This document shows, piece by piece, positions 18,734 through 27,478 of a stretch of 64,000 nucleotides of DNA. The stretch's first letter is position 1. The number at the start of each line of letters is the position of its first letter. The notes under the pieces were generated by a model. That model searched no databases, had not been told where the DNA came from, and saw nothing but the letters and a program-made list of their open reading frames with translations. The DNA is from Tabrizicola_A aquatica. GTDB taxonomy: Bacteria; Pseudomonadota; Alphaproteobacteria; Rhodobacterales; Rhodobacteraceae. The stretch lies in the NCBI GenBank assembly GCA_965194375.1, contig CBDAEL010000007.1. The stretch is one strand, 5' to 3'. A program made the translations under genes and the position numbers.

Positions 18734-20380
18734 ATGAAACACGATCAAAGAATAGGGTACTCAGCAGTTGCCATCTTGGCACTGCTGTCTGGGCTGCCAG
18801 CCCATGCACAAGAGGTACCGAATCCGGGGCTGCTTGTTTATGCCGCCGATGACGAGCCGAGCACGCTTGACCCGGCCGCAGTAGAGCCGGGTGAAGGGGG
18901 CGAAACAATCATCCTTCAGGTCTATGACCGGTTGCTTGAATTCGCGACCGACGGCCCGACGCTGATTCCCTCATTGGCAACTGAGATCCCCTCAATCGAA
19001 AATGGGATGATCTCCGCGGACGGATTGACCTACAAGTTTCCGATCCGGCAAGGTGTGGTGTTCCATGATGGCACGCCACTGACGGCGTCCGACGTCAAGG
19101 TCTCATGGGACCGCGCCATGACGATGGCATTGCCAGAAGGCAACGCAAGCCTGTTGAGCGACATCGTCGCGTCAACTGAGGTTGTGGATGACTTCACCTT
19201 CCAAGTGACCCTCAAAGAACCGAGCGCAGGCTTCCTGAACTCGGTTGTTGTTGCGATGGTTGCCTCTGTTATCAGCGAAGACGCTATTGCCGCCAATGGC
19301 GGGGTGGTCGCTGGCGAACCGAATCTGTTTCTGACCGACAGCGCTGTCGGAACCGGCCCTTATCAAATGGCTGCGTGGAATCGGAACGAGAACCTGCAGC
19401 TTGAAATCTTTGATGGATATTGGGGCGAGCCTGCAAAGCTTGATGTTCGCATTGATATCGGCGCCAACCCCGACATCCGTGTGCTTGGGCTGCGCGCCGG
19501 GGAGTATGACGTCATCGAAACCGATCCGTCATTCATTGCTGACATCGAAGGTGCAGAAGGTGTGAACATCTTCCGCGAAGGGCTGCTGCTTGAGCCGCTG
19601 CACATCGGTTTCAACCTCAACATCCCCGAAGGAGCACTGCCTCCGGAAGACACCATCCCGGTCGACTTCTTCCACGATCCTCGGATCCGGCAGGCATTCA
19701 ACTATGCCTTCAACTACGAGGGCTTCATCAATGGGCCTCTGGGCGGGTACGGCGCGCCGATGCCGCATTACATGCCGATCGGTCTTTTCGGGTACGATCC
19801 TGAAGCGCCCGTCTACACCACCGACCTTGCCAAGGCAGAAGCCCTGTTCCGCGAGGCTGGCGTCTGGGATGAAGGCTTCTCGGTCTCGGTCATCACTGAA
19901 GAAGGCAACCTTTTTGCCCTGATGTCTCTGGTGTTGAAGGATTCCATCGAAAGCCTGAACCCCAAGTTTAAGATCAATGTGCTCGCCGTTGCCGAGTCGG
20001 TTTTCGACGATGCCTTGGTCCAAGAACCCCTGCAATATGCTATGTGGGCTAAGAATGGCGATCCTGCCGCCGACCCGCATGCCTACTTCGCGGCCTATAT
20101 CCATCCCGATGGAGAGTGGGGTACCGTACATGGTATGCGTAATGGCTACAAGAACGCCGACAAGATCGCAGAGTTGATTGATCAGGGATCTTTGGAACTT
20201 GATGTGACCAAGCGGGCGGCGATCTATGCAGAGTTGCAGCGTCTATCGTTCGAAGACCCAATGTGGGTCATCGGTGCACAGGAAGGAATCGTGATGGCTT
20301 ACCGTGATTACGTTCAGGGCTTTGCCATGCAGCCGCTCTGGCCTCGCCCGAGCCTGAAGTTCGCGATTTTCGACAAGTAA
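18734..20380 (+). CDS. Periplasmic substrate-binding protein of a peptide/nickel-type ABC importer
   Basis: 548 residues, SBP_bac_5 (DppA/OppA) family. The N-terminus is a classical signal peptide (hydrophobic core VAILALLSGL, cleavage after AHA) without a lipobox, so the mature protein is free in the periplasm. Family motifs include EPSTLDPAAVEPGEGG, the FHDGTPLTASDV loop, GTGPYQM, and a C-terminal ADPHAYFAAY. A GGAGGAGA site precedes the ATG. These proteins bind peptides but also opines, glutathione, oligosaccharides and heterocyclic compounds, so the name does not fix the substrate. It is the first gene of the importer operon and is followed by a strong terminator-like hairpin. Confidence 0.9.
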   Translation: MKHDQRIGYSAVAILALLSGLPAHAQEVPNPGLLVYAADDEPSTLDPAAVEPGEGGETIILQVYDRLLEFATDGPTLIPSLATEIPSIENGMISADGLTYKFPIRQGVVFHDGTPLTASDVKVSWDRAMTMALPEGNASLLSDIVASTEVVDDFTFQVTLKEPSAGFLNSVVVAMVASVISEDAIAANGGVVAGEPNLFLTDSAVGTGPYQMAAWNRNENLQLEIFDGYWGEPAKLDVRIDIGANPDIRVLGLRAGEYDVIETDPSFIADIEGAEGVNIFREGLLLEPLHIGFNLNIPEGALPPEDTIPVDFFHDPRIRQAFNYAFNYEGFINGPLGGYGAPMPHYMPIGLFGYDPEAPVYTTDLAKAEALFREAGVWDEGFSVSVITEEGNLFALMSLVLKDSIESLNPKFKINVLAVAESVFDDALVQEPLQYAMWAKNGDPAADPHAYFAAYIHPDGEWGTVHGMRNGYKNADKIAELIDQGSLELDVTKRAAIYAELQRLSFEDPMWVIGAQEGIVMAYRDYVQGFAMQPLWPRPSLKFAIFDK

Positions 20381-20388
20381 TCCTTTTT

Positions 20389-20426
20389 CAGGGCATCCGG
20401 CTTATTCCGGATGCCCTGATTTTTTT
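20389..20426 (+). terminator. Strong hairpin with T-run between binding protein and permease genes
   Basis: A perfect 12-base-pair stem (CAGGGCATCCGG, loop CTTATT, CCGGATGCCCTG) is followed by a run of seven T. Inside an importer operon this usually makes most transcripts stop after the binding-protein gene, giving excess binding protein over membrane components, with partial read-through. Confidence 0.85.
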
Positions 20427-20499
20427 CTGAATGGACCAAGCTTATATGCGTGGTCGTCTGTGTTCCCATTCAACGATCTAAAGACAGGACAACTGCAAA

Positions 20500-21513
20500 A
20501 TGCAGCTTCGTGACTACATCATACGGCGGCTCTTGATCCTACCGTTTCTTGTTATAGGCGTGTCGGTCATCGTCTTCTTGCTGACGCGGGTGGCTGGGTC
20601 TCCCATCGCCATCTACCTTTCTCACGAAATGACAGCCGAAGAAGTTGCGCTGATTGCTGAGCGCTTCCATCTCGATAAATCACTGCCTGTGCAGTATTTT
20701 TACTGGGCTTGGGGTGTCCTTCAGGGCGACTTTGGCTGGTCCGGAATTGCTTCGGCGCCGGTGGCAGAAGTTTTCCCCGCCAAGTTCGCCGCCACCATGG
20801 AACTGTCGATTGCGTCTGGCCTTGTTGCCGTAGTCCTTGGTCTCTGGATGGGTACTTATTCTGGTGCGCACCGAAATCAGCTGCCTGATCACATCATACG
20901 TGTTGTTTCGGTTGCGGGATCAAGCTTGCCGCTGTTTTGGCTTGGTATTGTGCTCCTCATCGTCTTCTGGGCTCATCTCGGGTGGCTTCCTATCGGTCGC
21001 AGCGATCCCAACATCTGGGCGAGCATTGAACACCCGACAGGATTTTACCTGATTGATTCTCTCTTGGCCGGAAGCGCCACGGCGTTCGCGGATGCGGTCT
21101 GGCACTTGATCCTGCCCGCGCTGACGCTGGGCTTTGGCGCAACGACAATCATCACGCGCATGATGCGCTCTGCTTTGGTAGAGGAACTTCAGCAAGATTA
21201 CGTTGACGCTGCCCGAGCGAAGGGGCTGCCAGAACGTCTCGTCCTTAAGCGGCACGCACGGCGCAATGCCTTGGTGCCGACTGTTACTGTGATTGGCCTG
21301 ACATTCGGCTTCCTCTTGCAAGGGGCCATCTCCGCCGAGATCATTTTCCTTTGGCCCGGTCTTGGGCTCTGGATGGCTGATTCCGTGGTCCGCGGAGATC
21401 AGGCGACCATTATGACTTATGTTCTGTTTACCAGCGTGTTGTTCCTGACAGTCAATCTCGTGGTCGACGTGGTCTATGCCCACCTTGACCGCCGCGTCGT
21501 ATTGGGAGGTTAA
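20500..21513 (+). CDS. ABC importer permease, DppB/OppB type
   Basis: 337 residues with about six membrane helices. The first helix (IRRLLILPFLVIGVSVIVFL) and the conserved ALxARxxRSALVEE-like segment, here TRMMRSALVEELQQDYVDAA followed by ARAKGLPERLVLKRHARRNA, are typical of the BPD_transp_1 family and contain the coupling helix. RVAGSP near the N-terminus matches DppB-type proteins. The ATG has AGGA about ten bases upstream. It lies 120 bases after the binding protein gene, beyond the hairpin, and four bases before the next permease. Confidence 0.92.
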   Translation: MQLRDYIIRRLLILPFLVIGVSVIVFLLTRVAGSPIAIYLSHEMTAEEVALIAERFHLDKSLPVQYFYWAWGVLQGDFGWSGIASAPVAEVFPAKFAATMELSIASGLVAVVLGLWMGTYSGAHRNQLPDHIIRVVSVAGSSLPLFWLGIVLLIVFWAHLGWLPIGRSDPNIWASIEHPTGFYLIDSLLAGSATAFADAVWHLILPALTLGFGATTIITRMMRSALVEELQQDYVDAARAKGLPERLVLKRHARRNALVPTVTVIGLTFGFLLQGAISAEIIFLWPGLGLWMADSVVRGDQATIMTYVLFTSVLFLTVNLVVDVVYAHLDRRVVLGG

Positions 21514-21516
21514 GCG

Positions 21517-22455
21517 ATGGGTGATGTTCCCCCCGCCGGTCATGTTGAGCACGGTCGTAACGAGCTGCCAACAACCGCTTTTCAGGTTCGCATGCGCCGC
21601 AGTCAGGACCTTGCAAGACGTCTGGTCTCAGACCCGACAACGCTGTTCGGTCTCATTATCATCGTTTTGCTGATCCTCATGGCCATCTTTGCACCCTGGC
21701 TTACTGTGCCGAACGAGCCTGACCCCTACCAAATGCCTCGCGATTGGGCGGCTGTGCGCATGCCACCGGGAACACCGGGTTACCTCCTTGGGACGACCAA
21801 TGAAGGTGGGGATGTGCTGTACGGCATCATCTGGGGCAGTAGGACTTCACTTCAGTTGTCCGTGATAGTTGTCGGCTTTGCTGTCGTCTTTGGCACGATC
21901 GTCGGCAGCCTTGCCGCAATGATGGGTGGCTGGATCGACGAGGTTCTGATGCGGATCGTGGATGTGCTTCTTGCCATTCCCGAACTGATCTTCGCGCTGG
22001 CGATTGCCGCCTTTCTCGGGCCGTCATTCACGAACATCATCATCGCGCTCAGCCTCGTTTTCTGGGTGAAATTTGCGCGCATCATGCGATCGCAAGTCCT
22101 GATCGTAAAGAATAGCGATTATGTCGATGCCGCGCGTGCCATCGGAGACAAGCCGCTGAACATCTATCTGCGCGACATCCTACCAAATTCGATAACACCA
22201 GTGACGGTTCAGGCAACACTCGACATGGGCAACGTGGTGCTCTTGGGGGCGACTCTTTCCTTCATTGGACTTGCGGAGTCTGGGATCGCCGAATGGGGCG
22301 TGCTCGTGTCTGAGGGCCAGTCTGGTATCGCCTCGGGCCGGTGGTGGGCGTCTACATTCCCTGGACTGATGATCTTTCTTTGGGCGCTGGCCTTTAACCT
22401 AGTGGGTGATGGGATCCGTGATGTGCTTGATCCGCGGACGGAGGCGGGACGATGA
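21517..22455 (+). CDS. ABC importer permease, DppC/OppC type
   Basis: 312 residues with the DppC layout: a cytoplasmic N-terminus, a first helix (TLFGLIIIVLLILMAIFAPW), a long periplasmic loop with PPGTPGYLLGTTNEGGDV, and five more helices. The coupling segment reads FARIMRSQVLIVKNSDYVDA. A GGGAGG site overlapping the end of the previous gene precedes the ATG. The stop overlaps the next start as ATGA, so translation is coupled to the ATPase. Confidence 0.92.
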   Translation: MGDVPPAGHVEHGRNELPTTAFQVRMRRSQDLARRLVSDPTTLFGLIIIVLLILMAIFAPWLTVPNEPDPYQMPRDWAAVRMPPGTPGYLLGTTNEGGDVLYGIIWGSRTSLQLSVIVVGFAVVFGTIVGSLAAMMGGWIDEVLMRIVDVLLAIPELIFALAIAAFLGPSFTNIIIALSLVFWVKFARIMRSQVLIVKNSDYVDAARAIGDKPLNIYLRDILPNSITPVTVQATLDMGNVVLLGATLSFIGLAESGIAEWGVLVSEGQSGIASGRWWASTFPGLMIFLWALAFNLVGDGIRDVLDPRTEAGR

Positions 22456-23771
22456 CTATCGAAAAGATGAAAATCCCCGCAGTAACTCCGGGTCAGGCGA
22501 CGGTCGCCTCGGTGGTAGACCTAAGGGTCCACTTCCAGTCTAAGCGAGGCAGGGTTCACTCTGTTGACGGAGTGAACTTTGATATCAGGGACGGTGAAAC
22601 ACTTGGTCTCGTTGGTGAGACTGGCTGCGGAAAAAGCGTCACAGGCCGAGCCTTCATGCGGCTTATTCCCATGCCGCCCGGAATCGTGGCAGGTGGAGAA
22701 ATCACCTTCCGGCCGCAAGTCCAGTGCCCCGACTGTGGCGGTGAGGGATGCCAGTCTTGCGCGTCAACCGGACGGTGCGCAGCAGCTTGCCCACAATGTA
22801 ATGGTACAGGCTGTACGACCTGCGCCAGTACGGGCAATGAAACGGTCGACCTTTTGAATGTTCCGCAAGAGCATTTACGCAAGATGCGTGGCGACCGTAT
22901 CGCCATGATTTTTCAGGACCCAGGCAAGGCTCTCAACCCAACGCTTTGTATTGGAGATCAGGTGTCCGAAGTGTTCTTGCAACACCGCAGCGCCGAACTC
23001 ATGCGTAGCGCTGGGGTCACCGAGGATCAAAAGGGTTTGCTCGCATGGCTCTTGCGCCGCATGGCCTCCCAACGTGAAGGCATGATCGACCGACTGCTGC
23101 TTTCGCTTCCAGGTTTCAGGTCACGCCGCCAGCGGTTGCAAGCAAGCCTTGATTCCATGGTCGCCGAAGCCCTAGCCGAAACGCAGATTCCGAACCCTCG
23201 GCAAGTCATGGCCCGGTATCCGCACGAACTCTCGGGCGGCATGAAGCAGCGTGTGATGATCGCGCAAGCACTTGCCTGCAATCCAGATTTGTTGATCGCG
23301 GACGAGCCCACGACCGCCCTCGACGTCACAGTCCAAGCGCGTATTCTGGACCTTATCAGCCAATTGCAGAAACGGCGGCGCACCAGCGTCCTCTACATCA
23401 GCCATGATCTGTCGTTGGTAAGGCGTATCTGCGACCGGGTCGCCGTAATGTATGCTGGCCGCATCGTTGAGATTGGCGAAACAGAAGCTCTGTTCGCAAA
23501 TCCGCGCCATCCCTACACACGCGGGCTTCTTGCGGCCCTCCCGGCGGCTGGCGTGCCTCGAGGGCAGTTGGCGGCAATTCGGGGCACAGTCCCTGAGTTG
23601 GTCGATCCTCCTGTTGCATGCCGTTTCGTTGGTCGCTGCCCTAGCGCATTGCCCTCTTGTTCGACCGCTGACCCCATGCTCAATCCAGTTGCAAACGGCC
23701 ATTCCGTGGCCTGTTTTCTGCACCATCCGATGCCAACCAGCGTTGCGCCAAGCCAGAACGGGAGGTCGTAA
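22452..23771 (+). CDS. ABC importer ATPase (DppD type) with a duplicated cysteine-rich insertion
   Basis: 439 residues, about 100 more than ordinary DppD. Walker A is GETGCGKS (55-62), the Q-loop AMIFQDP, the signature ELSGGMKQR, Walker B LLIADEP and the C-terminal CxxR-type motif ACRFVGRCPSALPSC of the oligopeptide ATPases. Between Walker A and the Q-loop is an extra segment with two near-identical 16-residue units, each CPxCxGxGCxxCASTG (92-107 and 113-128), like the zinc modules of DnaJ. A second insertion of about 50 residues precedes the signature in the helical domain. Core ATPase motifs are intact, so it should be functional. The insertion may bind zinc or another metal. Confidence 0.88.
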   Translation: MTIEKMKIPAVTPGQATVASVVDLRVHFQSKRGRVHSVDGVNFDIRDGETLGLVGETGCGKSVTGRAFMRLIPMPPGIVAGGEITFRPQVQCPDCGGEGCQSCASTGRCAAACPQCNGTGCTTCASTGNETVDLLNVPQEHLRKMRGDRIAMIFQDPGKALNPTLCIGDQVSEVFLQHRSAELMRSAGVTEDQKGLLAWLLRRMASQREGMIDRLLLSLPGFRSRRQRLQASLDSMVAEALAETQIPNPRQVMARYPHELSGGMKQRVMIAQALACNPDLLIADEPTTALDVTVQARILDLISQLQKRRRTSVLYISHDLSLVRRICDRVAVMYAGRIVEIGETEALFANPRHPYTRGLLAALPAAGVPRGQLAAIRGTVPELVDPPVACRFVGRCPSALPSCSTADPMLNPVANGHSVACFLHHPMPTSVAPSQNGRS

Positions 23772-25141
23772 TGGCGATGATCGAAGAAAATATGGTGGCT
23801 CCCGGAACTCGGACGGCAGGCGATGTAATACTGGCCGTTCGCGGCGCTAAGAAACACTTCCCGATCCGTGAAGGTGCGCTTCAGCGTGTTGTCGGACAGG
23901 TCCGTGCCGTCGATGGCGTCAGCTTTGACATCATGCGTGGTCAGACACTTGGCCTTGTCGGCGAATCCGGTTGTGGCAAAACAACGCTCGGGCGTTGTGT
24001 CAGCGGCCTTTCGAACCTGACGGGTGGAAGTGTCTATTTTGACGTGCCGGCGGCCAAGCTCGCGGAACTCGACCGTATCCTTGCTGTGCCAGAAGCAGAG
24101 CGAACCGAAGCTGACCGCCAGACGTTTCAACGTATTGAAGCGGCACATAGGATCGACCATCTATCTGCGGACGAACACGCGCGGTTTCGCCGCAATTGCC
24201 AAGTCGTATTTCAGGATGCTTTCGCATCACTGAACCCACGCCACCTTGTGATTGACCTCGTAGGTCGACCGTTGAAAGTGCACGGTGTTGCATCTGGAGC
24301 AGAACTGACCGAACGCGTTGTGGCTTTGCTGGAACAGGTCGGTCTTGGACGGCAACACCTCTACCGCTACCCTCACCAGTTTTCGGGCGGCCAACGTCAG
24401 CGCATCTCGATCGCACGGGCGCTGGCGCTTGATCCTGACCTCATCGTCCTTGACGAACCCACAAGCGCACTGGACGTGTCGGTTCAAGCACAGATCCTGA
24501 ACCTGCTCAGCGACCTGCAGGCGAAGCGCAACCTTGCGTATCTTTTTGTCACGCATGATCTGTCGGTTGTGCGACATATGGCTGACCGGATCGTGGTTAT
24601 GTATCTGGGCCGCGTGGCAGAGGCAGGCAGTACCGAAACACTGTTCGAGAAAGCCGAACATCCCTATACGCGCGCATTGATGGCCGCAAAGCCTGATCTC
24701 TCGACCAGCCGTGACGCGCCAATGCAGGCGCTGGAAGGGGCGATACCCGACCCCGCACGCCCGCCGCAGGGTTGTTGTTTTCACACCCGATGTGCAGTCG
24801 CCACCGCAGCTTGCGGCTGGGAAGTTGATGATGTCGTCCGCTGGCTTGAAGATCGCGATGGCCTTTTCGACACTCTCTCGGCGGTCAATCGCTCAGGGCC
24901 ATTTGCAGCGGAACTCGGTTTCGCAGATGCGCAATCTGCACATGCCTTGGTCGCGGCGCTGCAATCCGATGCAGTGCCCGCCGCCATGCGTGCTGCGCTG
25001 CAAGAGGCGACCGTCAAGGACACCTCTGTTCGCATCCGCTTCCAAGAGGTCGCGCCTGTCACGCTGAGCCAACGCGGCCCTGGACACGTTGCAGCCTGCA
25101 TTCTCGATCTAAAGTCTGGCCCCGAAGGAAACCCAAGATGA
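23771..25141 (+). CDS. ABC importer ATPase (DppF type) with insertion and long C-terminal extension
   Basis: 456 residues. Walker A is GESGCGKT, the Q-loop VVFQDAFASLNP, the signature FSGGQRQR and Walker B LIVLDEPTSALD, all intact. Between Walker A and the Q-loop there is an extra stretch of about 40 residues (92-135, charged, helical-looking), at the same place where the partner ATPase has its cysteine-rich insertion. After the usual GCCFHTRCAVATAACG motif the protein continues for about 100 residues (LSAVNRSG and beyond), partly as a second copy of the family's C-terminal region. The ATG overlaps the previous stop as TAATG; an ATG at 23777 is the alternative. Confidence 0.88.
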   Translation: MAMIEENMVAPGTRTAGDVILAVRGAKKHFPIREGALQRVVGQVRAVDGVSFDIMRGQTLGLVGESGCGKTTLGRCVSGLSNLTGGSVYFDVPAAKLAELDRILAVPEAERTEADRQTFQRIEAAHRIDHLSADEHARFRRNCQVVFQDAFASLNPRHLVIDLVGRPLKVHGVASGAELTERVVALLEQVGLGRQHLYRYPHQFSGGQRQRISIARALALDPDLIVLDEPTSALDVSVQAQILNLLSDLQAKRNLAYLFVTHDLSVVRHMADRIVVMYLGRVAEAGSTETLFEKAEHPYTRALMAAKPDLSTSRDAPMQALEGAIPDPARPPQGCCFHTRCAVATAACGWEVDDVVRWLEDRDGLFDTLSAVNRSGPFAAELGFADAQSAHALVAALQSDAVPAAMRAALQEATVKDTSVRIRFQEVAPVTLSQRGPGHVAACILDLKSGPEGNPR

Positions 25142-26064
25142 ATCATGTAGCAGCCACCTCATCCATTGACTCGGAAAACGTGATCCTAACCGAAGTGATC
25201 GACGGAAAGTCGGTTGACCTGATGTACGTCGAGGTATGGGACGGCCTTTACGCACCCATCGGTATGCGGCGACCGGAAGGTCCAGGCCCTTTCCCAGTCG
25301 TGCTCTTGGCGTCTGGCAATGGGGGCGAAGGCATGCGCTGGGTGCGCGATGCGATGCAGAACCGCGCCTATACAATCGACCGGCTTGTCGAAGCCGGCTT
25401 TGCATGCGCTTGGCTGAGGTACCGCACCGAGGTTGAACTGGGCTATAATGATGGAGGGAAGTTCATTCGGGATAAACGGCAGGGACGCGAGATGTTCAAT
25501 CGCTCTCCGCTGGAGTACGAGGATGAGATCGCCATCATTGAGTATGTGAAGCGCCTACCCTACGTTGATCCCGACCGGGTCGGTCTGATCGGCCTGAGCC
25601 ATGGCGGAGAGATGATCCTAAAGCTGACGTCCGAGTATCATGGCGTCGCAGCCGCGGTGGCAAGCGAACCTGCTTCGCATGAATTCCTTGCCCTGACCCC
25701 TGACGACACCGCATTCGTAAACGCGGAAACTGGGCTGCGCGACATCGAAAATATGAACATGGCTGACACCGCGAAAGTTCGCCGTCGGATCGATATGCCT
25801 CTTGCCCTTGAACGGATCGCGTCTATTGCCACTCCGATCATGGTGATGGGACGGGACGAAGATCACCTGCAAGGAATCTTTCGTACATCTTACGATCTCT
25901 TGAAGGAAGCGGGCAAAGATGTTGAGTGGGTCAGCTATGATCATGACCTGCACGGCTATGTGTATCCGCTGCGCGGTGCGGATGGGGCCTATGAGGTCAA
26001 CGACGTTCAGGTTGACGCGATCAAGACTGTGATCGCGTATCTGTCCCGATATCTGAAGCCCTGA
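25138..26064 (+). CDS. Alpha/beta hydrolase (dienelactone-hydrolase/prolyl-oligopeptidase-like)
   Basis: 308 residues, joined to the importer operon by an ATGA overlap with the ATPase gene. The nucleophile is the Ser of GLSHGGE, preceded by DPDRVGLI; the acid is probably the Asp in MGRDEDHLQG and the base the His in HDLHGYVYPL. LLASGNGGEGMRW forms the oxyanion strand. No signal peptide is seen, so it acts in the cytoplasm on what the importer delivers, for example an ester or amide. It is unlike the two FrsA-type hydrolases of the regulon in having no helical cap. Confidence 0.82.
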   Translation: MNHVAATSSIDSENVILTEVIDGKSVDLMYVEVWDGLYAPIGMRRPEGPGPFPVVLLASGNGGEGMRWVRDAMQNRAYTIDRLVEAGFACAWLRYRTEVELGYNDGGKFIRDKRQGREMFNRSPLEYEDEIAIIEYVKRLPYVDPDRVGLIGLSHGGEMILKLTSEYHGVAAAVASEPASHEFLALTPDDTAFVNAETGLRDIENMNMADTAKVRRRIDMPLALERIASIATPIMVMGRDEDHLQGIFRTSYDLLKEAGKDVEWVSYDHDLHGYVYPLRGADGAYEVNDVQVDAIKTVIAYLSRYLKP

Positions 26065-26184
26065 CGGTTTAGCAACGACTTGATTTACCGATCAAATCCG
26101 TCGACCGTATGACGCTTGTAGCGGAAAAGACTATTTCGGCCAGTCTGGGAGGACCGCAGAGCATCGTACTTTGAGCAAGGACTT

Positions 26185-26216
26185 GGCCGCTGATGCATGA
26201 GATTGCACCAGCGGCC
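26185..26216. promoter_or_regulatory. 32-bp palindrome with operator-like core before the LacI-type gene
   Basis: GGCCGCTG (26185-26192) and CAGCGGCC (26209-26216) are exact inverted repeats. Their centre coincides with GCATGAGATTGC (26195-26206), which matches nine of twelve positions of the regulon palindrome. It lies 39 bases before the regulator start, as expected for autoregulation. No T-run follows, so a terminator is less likely. Confidence 0.5.
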
Positions 26217-26255
26217 ACGCTTGACTAACGCCTTTGTGTGTCGCAGGAACTGCAT

Positions 26256-27284
26256 ATGCGACACGGCTCCACACTCAAAGACATTGCGCGCGAAATTGGT
26301 GTGCACCCTTCCACGGTTTCCCGCGCCCTTGATCCGCAGAGGCGCGCAAAACTTACGCCAGACGTTATCGAAAAGGTACGCCTTGCAGCAGAAAGGCTGG
26401 GGTATCGTCCCAATCGTGTGGCAGCCTCACTGCGGACGAGTCGGAGCATGACGGTCGGCGTGATGATCCCCGACATCACCAACACGATCTTTCCGCCAAT
26501 CCTGAGAGGCGTCGAAAGTGTCCTTGAGCCGCACGGCTATGCTGCGCTGGTCGTTAGCACTGACAACATACCGGAACGAGAGGCGCGTTTGGTGGAAGTA
26601 CTGCGCGAACGTGGGGTGGATGGGATCATCCATGCAGGTGCCCAACGTTTAAATCCCATGATCCCCAGGATCGTGGAGGAAGGTACGCCTGTCGTGACGG
26701 TGAACCGACGCGTCGATGGGGCCCATATCCCAGCTATCATCAATGATGAAAAGGGCGGCATGCGCCTTCTCGCGGACCATCTTCAATCCTTCGGTCACCA
26801 AAAGATCGCCCATATCGCGGGTCCGAATTCCTCATCTACCGGACAAGAGCGTTTTGACGCACTCCGTTTGGCGCTGTCCGAACGCAAAATGTCGCTGGTC
26901 GCGGTTGCAGAAGCTGACCGCTACGTTGAGTTGGAAGGGATCCGCTGTACGAAGTCGCTCTTGGATTCCGACACGCAGTTTACAGCGATTGTTTGTGCAA
27001 ACGACAGATTGGCCATCGGAGCGATCGAAGCTCTCCGCGAAGCCGGACTGCGCTGCCCGGAAGATGTTTCCGTGACGGGCTACAACGATATGCCCCTGAT
27101 TGATCGCATCCAGCCGGCGCTAACGACCATTCGCATTGAATCATTCGCGACTGGGCAAGCAGCTGCACATGCGCTTTACGCGCTGATGTGCGGCGATCAG
27201 GACAAGGTACCGCTCGAAACCATTATGCCGGTCGAGATCGTGATCCGGAACAGTGTTGCACAGTCTTCAAGGCTGACGCTCTGA
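26256..27284 (+). CDS. LacI-family transcriptional regulator, probable repressor of the catabolic island
   Basis: 342 residues. The N-terminal helix-turn-helix reads LKDIAREIGVHPSTVSRAL with the hinge helix NRVAASLRTSRS, and the rest is a periplasmic-binding-protein-like effector domain (VGVMIPDITNTIFPP, NDRLAIGA, SVTGYNDMPL). The ATG at 26256 has AGGA seven bases upstream; a GTG at 26238 does not. It follows the last importer-operon gene by about 190 bases, with a palindrome in between. Because the same 12-bp palindrome marks the three operon promoters, it is the best candidate to bind them, with a pathway compound as inducer. That link is inference. Confidence 0.85.
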   Translation: MRHGSTLKDIAREIGVHPSTVSRALDPQRRAKLTPDVIEKVRLAAERLGYRPNRVAASLRTSRSMTVGVMIPDITNTIFPPILRGVESVLEPHGYAALVVSTDNIPEREARLVEVLRERGVDGIIHAGAQRLNPMIPRIVEEGTPVVTVNRRVDGAHIPAIINDEKGGMRLLADHLQSFGHQKIAHIAGPNSSSTGQERFDALRLALSERKMSLVAVAEADRYVELEGIRCTKSLLDSDTQFTAIVCANDRLAIGAIEALREAGLRCPEDVSVTGYNDMPLIDRIQPALTTIRIESFATGQAAAHALYALMCGDQDKVPLETIMPVEIVIRNSVAQSSRLTL

Positions 27285-27478
27285 TTGCCCTGATTTCGAG
27301 AAAGCCTCCGCCTCAACCTTAGGATCAAACGAATAGTGGCTTAGGCCTGTGTAGAGACTAGGGCCGGGGTGTTTGGCATCCCAAAACCGAACCGGCCCTG
27401 TCTGCGATCTCTTTATCGCCTCAAGATATAGCTCATTTGGCAAAGGTGCCGGTCTGAGATTTCCCTTGTAGAGATCAT

